From: Phycisphaerae bacterium
GTDB taxonomy: Bacteria > Planctomycetota > Phycisphaerae > SM23-33
Assembly (NCBI GenBank): GCA_030610965.1
Contig: JAUWQU010000040.1
Location: forward strand, 1 to 11,132
Reading direction: 5' to 3'
Length of the DNA: 11,132 nt
The notes under the pieces were generated by a model. The model searched no databases. It was not told the DNA's origin and saw nothing but the letters and a program-made list of their open reading frames with translations. A program made the translations under genes and the position numbers. Each line of letters starts with the position of its first letter. The stretch's first letter is position 1. Shown here piece by piece: positions 6,876 to 11,132 of this stretch.

Positions 6876-9722
6876 TCATCGATGCCGATCGACTTGGGCC
6901 GGGCCTCTGAAGCCCGAGCTAACGCTTCTGCGTCGGTGTTCCAGCGTCCTGATGATGCTGTCGAGCACATCATCAAGTCTCTTGCCGACATCCTCGGCCA
7001 GGAACCGCAGCACAAAGTAACCGTTCTCCTGAAGCAGAGCGTCCTTGCGTCGGTCACGGCGATATGCGTCGGGGTCGTCCAGATGTTGGGCGCCGTCGAG
7101 TTCGACGGCGACGCGCGCGTCCGCACACAGCAGATCGACCTCCATCTTGCCCCAGCCATCGAAAGGGATCGGTAGTTCAGCATTCAGACAGAATCGGCCG
7201 GATGTCTCCGGCAGCGTTTCCAACCGACGGAACAGGAACGCCTCGGTCGCACTGCGAGCACGGTCGGCCCCTTCCGCATCGGTAAGCACGGACCGGGCCG
7301 CATGAACAAACAGGTTCGCCAGCGGCGTGTCCACGCCATTGCGGATCAACCGCCGAACGCTGGCGGCATAGTTCTGTTTCCATTGGGGATCGACCGGAAG
7401 CGGCACATCGGCTGGCCAGCCCGGCACGGCGCTGGCCGGCAGCAGAATCTGGTATCCGATAGCTTCGTATCCCTGGCATCGCCGGTCGAACATCCTGGCC
7501 AGCATCGGCACGTTGAGATCAGCATAGTCGTACACCCGGACTTCGCGCTTTCGATCGTGCAGGCGGTGCAACCTGCCGGCATATTGTGCGACGGTCCCAC
7601 GCCATGACACCGGCAAAGTCAGGAACAACGTGTCCAGCCGGGCGTCGTCGAATCCCTCCCCGATATAACGCCCGGTTGCCAGAAGCACCCGCTCTTCATC
7701 CTCTGGAATCGCCGCTAGCCGAGCCATGACGGCACTCAGCTTCTTCTTGCCCATGCCGCCTCGGAGAATGACCAGGTGGCGGATTTCGGCAGATAACAAC
7801 TCGGCCAGTTGCTCAAGGTGCCCGGTGCGTTCTGTCAGCACCACGGGCGACCGGCCTTCGCGGACGGTCTCTACGATATCCTGGCAAATCAGCCGGTTGC
7901 GCGCCTCGTCCGCGATCAGGTCATCGTACAACTCGTGAAACTGCCTGCGAACATCTGGATTGGCTGTCTTCAGCGGGTTGAACCCTGTGGGGCGAACGAA
8001 CACCGTGTGCGTAAATGGCCGGGCACTGGCCTGTTCCTTCGCATCAACGCGATACCGCACAGGCCCGCACTGCATGAAAATGATCGGGTGATGGCCGTCC
8101 TTGCGGGCCACTGTGGCCGAGAGCCCCGTGACATATCTTGCCTTCGCCCGCCTGGCCACCTGCTCAAAGCTATGTGCGGAAAGATGGTGGCACTCATCCA
8201 CGACAAGATGCCCGTATTCACCGACCCGATCATCCACCACGCCCTTGCGAACCAGGCTTTGTATGATCGCCACGTCCACCGAACCCGTCGGCTTCTTCCG
8301 CCCGCCACCTATTCGACCGATCGCCTTGACCGGCAGGCCCAGAAAGGCTGATAAGCGCTCCACCCATTGCTCCAGCAACTGTCGGCGATGCACGAGTATC
8401 AAGGTGTTGACGCCACGTTTCGCAATCAGCCAAGCAGCCACTACGGTTTTCCCAAACGCAGTGGTCGCGGACAACACCCCAGTGTCGTGGGCCAGCATGG
8501 CGTCGGCGGCAGCCTTCTGCTGCGGCCGCAGGTCTCCCTGGAACGAGACGTCCAACGGCTCGCCTCCAAAGCGCTCGTCGCGGACGACAGATTTGATCTT
8601 CACATCAGAGAGAAGTTCACCCACATCCTCCAGACAGCCGCGAGGCAAACCGATGTGCTGCGGATAGTCCTCGCCGCAGGCGATGATGCGCGGCTTGTCG
8701 TACGTGGGCAGTCGCATCGCTTGCGCCTTGTAGAACTCCGGGTTCTGAAATGCAGCCAGCCGGAGCAGCCGGTTGCGAAGCCCAGGCGACAGGACGTCCT
8801 TGGCGATGTAAATCTCGTTGCCCAGAACCAATTCCATGCTCTCCGGCAGTGGGCCTGTAAATGGCGGTTCTTTCCGGCGGCGCGAGGGCAGTGCGGTCCA
8901 GGGCGCGTCGTCGTCCTCCGGCAATGACAGGCGTACACCTACGATCCGCCCCCTGCCTTCGGCATCCCGCACGAGTCCCTCGATCTCGGGCTGGCCGATC
9001 TTCCGAATGGTCGCCAGGAACGCCCACTGGTCTGGATACGGGGTAAGCTGCCCGTCAAGGAAGACGCTGTTACCATGTTCACGCGGCTGCTTCTGGAGCG
9101 GCAATGCGATGAGGTTCCCGAACCCACCCTTTGGCAGTGTGTCCTGGTTTGGGAAAAATCGGTCATAGGAATCCAAGCCGATGTCCGGGCGGCGTTCCAT
9201 TGTCTCTGTCAAGATGTGCGAACCAAGCTTTCGCGCAAGCCCGGCCGGGATGGCCTGTTCGAAGAACAGCCAGATATGTCCTCCGTTGCCGGAGCGGGAA
9301 CGCTCCAACACGGTCGGGAGATTCAGTTGGCGGCATGTTTCAAGAAATGCCCCAACGTCCTCGTGCCAGTTCTTCTTGTCAAAATCCACTGCCAGAAAGA
9401 AGCATGTCTCGTCCTGGAGCATTGGGTAGACGCCCATGACGAAATCACGGCCGGCATCATCTCTACCGGAGAGATGCCAGCGGATCACCTCATCGGTGAT
9501 CGGAAGGAAACGGCGGTTGGGACAGTCGGCACACTTGACGGAGCGTTTGTCGCAGAGGCCGCGAACCCATTCGTTGGCGCATGCTGGCGAATATCCGCTC
9601 TTGCCGGTCTTTCGGCTCTCGAAGCGGCGCGGATAGATATCGTCGCGTCCGCGAAACAAAGAGCGAAACACGGCGATCTTCGCTTCGGGCGATGAAAGGT
9701 TGTTCACAATCGCATTTGTCAT
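6876..9722 (-). CDS. TOTE-type primase / SF2 helicase / DUF559 nuclease fusion
   Basis: This product has 948 residues from the ATG at 9722; a GTG at 9728 would add two. Residues 48-67 hold Cys48, 57, 64 and 67, a likely zinc site. Residues about 95-240 are an archaeo-eukaryotic primase domain: the metal motif AVDFD (Asp113, Asp115), the nucleotide motif SGNGGH (Ser144-His149), then GFGNLIALPLQ. Residues about 395-740 are a superfamily 2 helicase: Walker A AFGKT (422-426), DECH (509-512), SAT (535-537), and motif VI QYAGRLHR (713-720). Residues about 855-927 resemble DUF559/Vsr-like endonucleases: EVD (861-863), AVELDGAQH (872-880), and GYFVLRF (901-907). The order suggests a protein that binds, unwinds, primes and cuts nucleic acid. 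Primase-helicase fusions of this type are regarded as conflict-system proteins. The last 20 or so residues (HRRRSVSS onward) are encoded by a repeat and do not look like domain sequence. It is the upstream gene of the pair with Fic. Confidence 0.9.
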   Translation of the reverse strand: MTNAIVNNLSSPEAKIAVFRSLFRGRDDIYPRRFESRKTGKSGYSPACANEWVRGLCDKRSVKCADCPNRRFLPITDEVIRWHLSGRDDAGRDFVMGVYPMLQDETCFFLAVDFDKKNWHEDVGAFLETCRQLNLPTVLERSRSGNGGHIWLFFEQAIPAGLARKLGSHILTETMERRPDIGLDSYDRFFPNQDTLPKGGFGNLIALPLQKQPREHGNSVFLDGQLTPYPDQWAFLATIRKIGQPEIEGLVRDAEGRGRIVGVRLSLPEDDDAPWTALPSRRRKEPPFTGPLPESMELVLGNEIYIAKDVLSPGLRNRLLRLAAFQNPEFYKAQAMRLPTYDKPRIIACGEDYPQHIGLPRGCLEDVGELLSDVKIKSVVRDERFGGEPLDVSFQGDLRPQQKAAADAMLAHDTGVLSATTAFGKTVVAAWLIAKRGVNTLILVHRRQLLEQWVERLSAFLGLPVKAIGRIGGGRKKPTGSVDVAIIQSLVRKGVVDDRVGEYGHLVVDECHHLSAHSFEQVARRAKARYVTGLSATVARKDGHHPIIFMQCGPVRYRVDAKEQASARPFTHTVFVRPTGFNPLKTANPDVRRQFHELYDDLIADEARNRLICQDIVETVREGRSPVVLTERTGHLEQLAELLSAEIRHLVILRGGMGKKKLSAVMARLAAIPEDEERVLLATGRYIGEGFDDARLDTLFLTLPVSWRGTVAQYAGRLHRLHDRKREVRVYDYADLNVPMLARMFDRRCQGYEAIGYQILLPASAVPGWPADVPLPVDPQWKQNYAASVRRLIRNGVDTPLANLFVHAARSVLTDAEGADRARSATEAFLFRRLETLPETSGRFCLNAELPIPFDGWGKMEVDLLCADARVAVELDGAQHLDDPDAYRRDRRKDALLQENGYFVLRFLAEDVGKRLDDVLDSIIRTLEHRRRSVSSGFRGPAQVDRHR
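6901..6940. repeat. Degenerate palindromic repeat, left copy
   Basis: This copy reads GGGCCTCTGAAGCCCGAGCT and continues ACGCTTCTGCGTCGGTG. With small gaps it aligns to 10880-10917, sharing TGAAGCCCG, AGC, AA, GC and TCGGT in order and in the same orientation. GGGC/GCCC (6901-6904 with 6912-6915) can form a short hairpin. It lies inside the last codons of the primase-helicase gene and encodes its C-terminal tail. It may be an intergenic repeat family or a cis-acting boundary. Confidence 0.5.
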
Positions 9723-9731
9723 GTCCACCGT

Positions 9732-9739
9732 ATTATAAT
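9732..9739. promoter_or_regulatory. Symmetric TATAAT candidate -10 shared by divergent genes
   Basis: ATTATAAT is a perfect palindrome, so TATAAT reads on the plus strand at 9734-9739 and on the minus strand at 9737-9732. The ATGs lie 9 nt beyond it on each side (9749 plus, 9722 minus). Initiation about 7 nt after each -10 would give leaderless or nearly leaderless mRNAs. Neither start has a convincing Shine-Dalgarno, which fits. No good -35 is seen at 17 bp in either direction, which weakens the call. Confidence 0.4.
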
Positions 9740-9748
9740 GCCGCGGCG

Positions 9749-10888
9749 ATGAGCGAATACCAATACTACGAATTCCTGGCTCTGGACCAGCCGCTGACCG
9801 ACAAGCAGATGTTGGAGGTTCGGGCGTTTTCGACCCGTGCCAGGATCACGCCGACCAGCTTCGTCAACGAATATCACTGGGGCAACTTCAAGGGCGACAT
9901 CGACCGCTTCATGACCAAGTACTACGACGCCTTCGTGTACTTCGCCAACTGGGGCACGCACGATCTTCGCTTTCGTCTGCCCAAGGCCGCTCTGGATGTG
10001 GAACTGGCCAAGCGGTACTGCCCATCCGACGGTGCTCACCTCCGCCTGGCCGGGGGCTATGCGGTCTTAAGCCTGTCTTCCGAGGATGAGTCTGGCGATT
10101 GGGAAGGCGATGAGGGCTGGATGCCGTCCTTGGCGCCCTTGCGTGCGGACCTGCTGGCGGGCGACTTCCGCTGCCTCTATCTGGGCTGGCTGAACTGCGT
10201 TGGCTGTCATGAGATCGAGGAAGACGAGGCCGAGCCGCCAGTCCCGCCGGGGCTTGGAGAACTGACGGCGCCGCTGCGGGCGCTGGCGGATTTCCTGCGG
10301 ATTGACCAATCGCTCGTCGAGGCAGCCGCCGAGGCCTGTCCGTCGTTGACCGTCCAAAGCGACTTGGCCGAGGAACTGCGTTCTTGGATCGATACGCTTT
10401 CCTCACAGGAGAAGAACACACTACTGCATCGGCTGACGCAAGAATCACCGATGGCCGTGCAGCGGGAGATGCTGCGGCGTTTCCGGCACGCACGACGGCC
10501 CAAGCAAACCGCTGGCCAGCCCCCCGTCCGCACGGTCGGCCAGCTTCTGGCCGCCGCCCATCGGAGAACTCAGGAGCGCAGACGCGTGGCGGCCGAGAAA
10601 CGGGCGCGCAACGAGGCTCAGCGACGAGAGAAGGCAGCCAAGGCCCGCAAGAAGCACTTGGACGCGCTAGCCAGCCGAGAGGCCCAGGCCTGGCAGGAAG
10701 TGGACGCTCTCATCGCAACGCGCCAGCCCAAGAGGTATGACGAGGCCGTCTTGCTTCTCAGAGATCTCCGCGATCTGGCCGACCGTGGAGGCAAGACGGC
10801 TGAGGCAGCCTCTCGCTTGAGCGCCCTGCGCACATCGCACAGCGGCAAACCGAGCCTGATCCGCCGGCTGAATGAAGCAGGGCTTTGA
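9749..10888 (+). CDS. Unknown 379-residue protein with acidic middle and basic coiled-coil C-terminus
   Basis: I cannot name this family. The N-terminus (1-90) is compact and rich in aromatics (EYQYYEFLALDQPLT, EYHWGNFKGD, YYDAFVYFANWGTH), so it looks like a folded domain. Residues 111-124 and 155-162 are acidic. Cys142, Cys150, Cys153 and His154 (RCLYLGWLNCVGCHE) could bind a metal. Residues about 263-320 are a long basic, Ala/Glu/Arg-rich helix, probably a coiled coil (RRTQERRRVAAEKRARNEAQ). The chain ends KPSLIRRLNEAGL. There is no signal peptide or membrane segment, so it is cytoplasmic. The start at 9749 is chosen because the conserved-looking MSEYQYYEF begins there; upstream in-frame codons overlap the divergent gene. 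It is divergent from, and 26 bp away from, the primase-helicase, sharing a candidate -10. Its TGA falls within a palindromic repeat. A partner or regulator of the primase-helicase is plausible but inferred only from position. Confidence 0.85.
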   Translation: MSEYQYYEFLALDQPLTDKQMLEVRAFSTRARITPTSFVNEYHWGNFKGDIDRFMTKYYDAFVYFANWGTHDLRFRLPKAALDVELAKRYCPSDGAHLRLAGGYAVLSLSSEDESGDWEGDEGWMPSLAPLRADLLAGDFRCLYLGWLNCVGCHEIEEDEAEPPVPPGLGELTAPLRALADFLRIDQSLVEAAAEACPSLTVQSDLAEELRSWIDTLSSQEKNTLLHRLTQESPMAVQREMLRRFRHARRPKQTAGQPPVRTVGQLLAAAHRRTQERRRVAAEKRARNEAQRREKAAKARKKHLDALASREAQAWQEVDALIATRQPKRYDEAVLLLRDLRDLADRGGKTAEAASRLSALRTSHSGKPSLIRRLNEAGL

Positions 10889-10917
10889 AGCCCGGAGCAA
10901 GCATTCGCATCGGTCAC
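10880..10917. repeat. Degenerate palindromic repeat, right copy, spanning a stop codon
   Basis: GGGCTT (10880-10885) pairs perfectly with AAGCCC (10888-10893) across a 2-nt gap, so the hairpin contains the TGA of the 379-residue gene. The following GGAGCAAGCATTCGCATCGGT aligns with gaps to the left copy at 6901-6940, in the same orientation. No T-tract follows, so it is not a standard terminator. Confidence 0.5.
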
Positions 10918-11132
10918 CAAGTGGCTGAACCTGGTAACAGGCGCACAGTGGGGACACCTCGGAGGGCGGCATTCACTGGACACTGTCGGCCACAGTTGAT
11001 GGCATCAGACCCCATCCTATTCCCATTTGCGTATGCGTTCGAATCCCCCCGGCACCTGAAGAGGATTCCGGACTACGAAAGGATCTGGTCGCACATGCAT
11101 TCCCGGCCCCACCATCGCTCCTCACGGTGCTT
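10889..11132. other. Non-coding tail with tRNA 3'-end-like fragment
   Basis: No convincing gene is seen on either strand after 10888. GTTCGAATC (11037-11045) followed by CCCC and CGGCACC (11050-11056) resembles a tRNA T-loop, the 3' half of the T-stem and an acceptor strand. The 5' T-stem (ATGCG) does not pair, and no upstream GGTGCCG acceptor partner is present, so no complete tRNA exists here. It may be a remnant. Confidence 0.3.

Noticed and set aside
11000..11060. Complete tRNA gene at the right end
   Set aside because: The 5' T-stem does not pair with the C-rich half, and no acceptor, D-arm or anticodon arm can be drawn upstream.
1..11132. CRISPR array, insertion sequence or transposase
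   Set aside because: No regularly spaced repeats, transposase-like protein or terminal inverted repeats of an insertion sequence were seen.

Overview
The window is a GC-rich bacterial segment, most likely from a member of the Planctomycetota. This is inferred from its gene repertoire: a Tat-type sulfatase-like N-terminus, a Gfo/Idh/MocA oxidoreductase with an expanded nucleotide-binding loop, and a very large secreted protein that joins PQQ-like beta-propellers to a methyltransferase-like domain, a chitobiase-type domain and a C-terminal jelly-roll. No ribosomal or other marker gene is present, so the assignment is not proven.

Layout, left half (1-5554), exported and carbohydrate-related genes. 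A partial sulfatase-like gene runs off the left edge on the minus strand (1-269). It diverges across a 254-bp gap, which carries a 16-bp tandem duplication, from a Gfo/Idh/MocA oxidoreductase (524-1603). That gene is followed on the same strand by the 1284-residue propeller/methyltransferase fusion (1700-5554). This half looks like accessory polysaccharide or sugar metabolism, but no substrate can be read from the sequence.

Layout, right half (5623-10917), a probable defence or conflict island. Two minus-strand genes are read leftward. The first is a primase-helicase-nuclease fusion (6876-9722): a Cys cluster, an archaeo-eukaryotic primase domain of the TOTE type, a superfamily 2 helicase and a DUF559-like endonuclease. 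The second, 86 bp downstream, is a class II Fic protein with a C-terminal winged helix (5623-6789). Divergent from the primase-helicase, only 26 bp away, is a 379-residue protein of unknown function with a basic coiled-coil C-terminus (9749-10888). The two divergent start codons flank a symmetric TATAAT element that could act as a -10 box in both directions. Degenerate copies of a short palindromic repeat sit at the 3' ends of both divergent genes, and the left copy encodes the C-terminal tail of the primase-helicase.

How the genes may work together (inference): the primase-helicase-nuclease would sense or process foreign nucleic acid, the 379-residue protein would be a co-regulated partner, and the Fic protein would be a possible toxin or regulator. 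The individual domains are known families. The three-gene combination and the repeat boundaries are the parts that may be undescribed. The final 215 bp hold no convincing gene, only a fragment resembling the 3' end of a tRNA.
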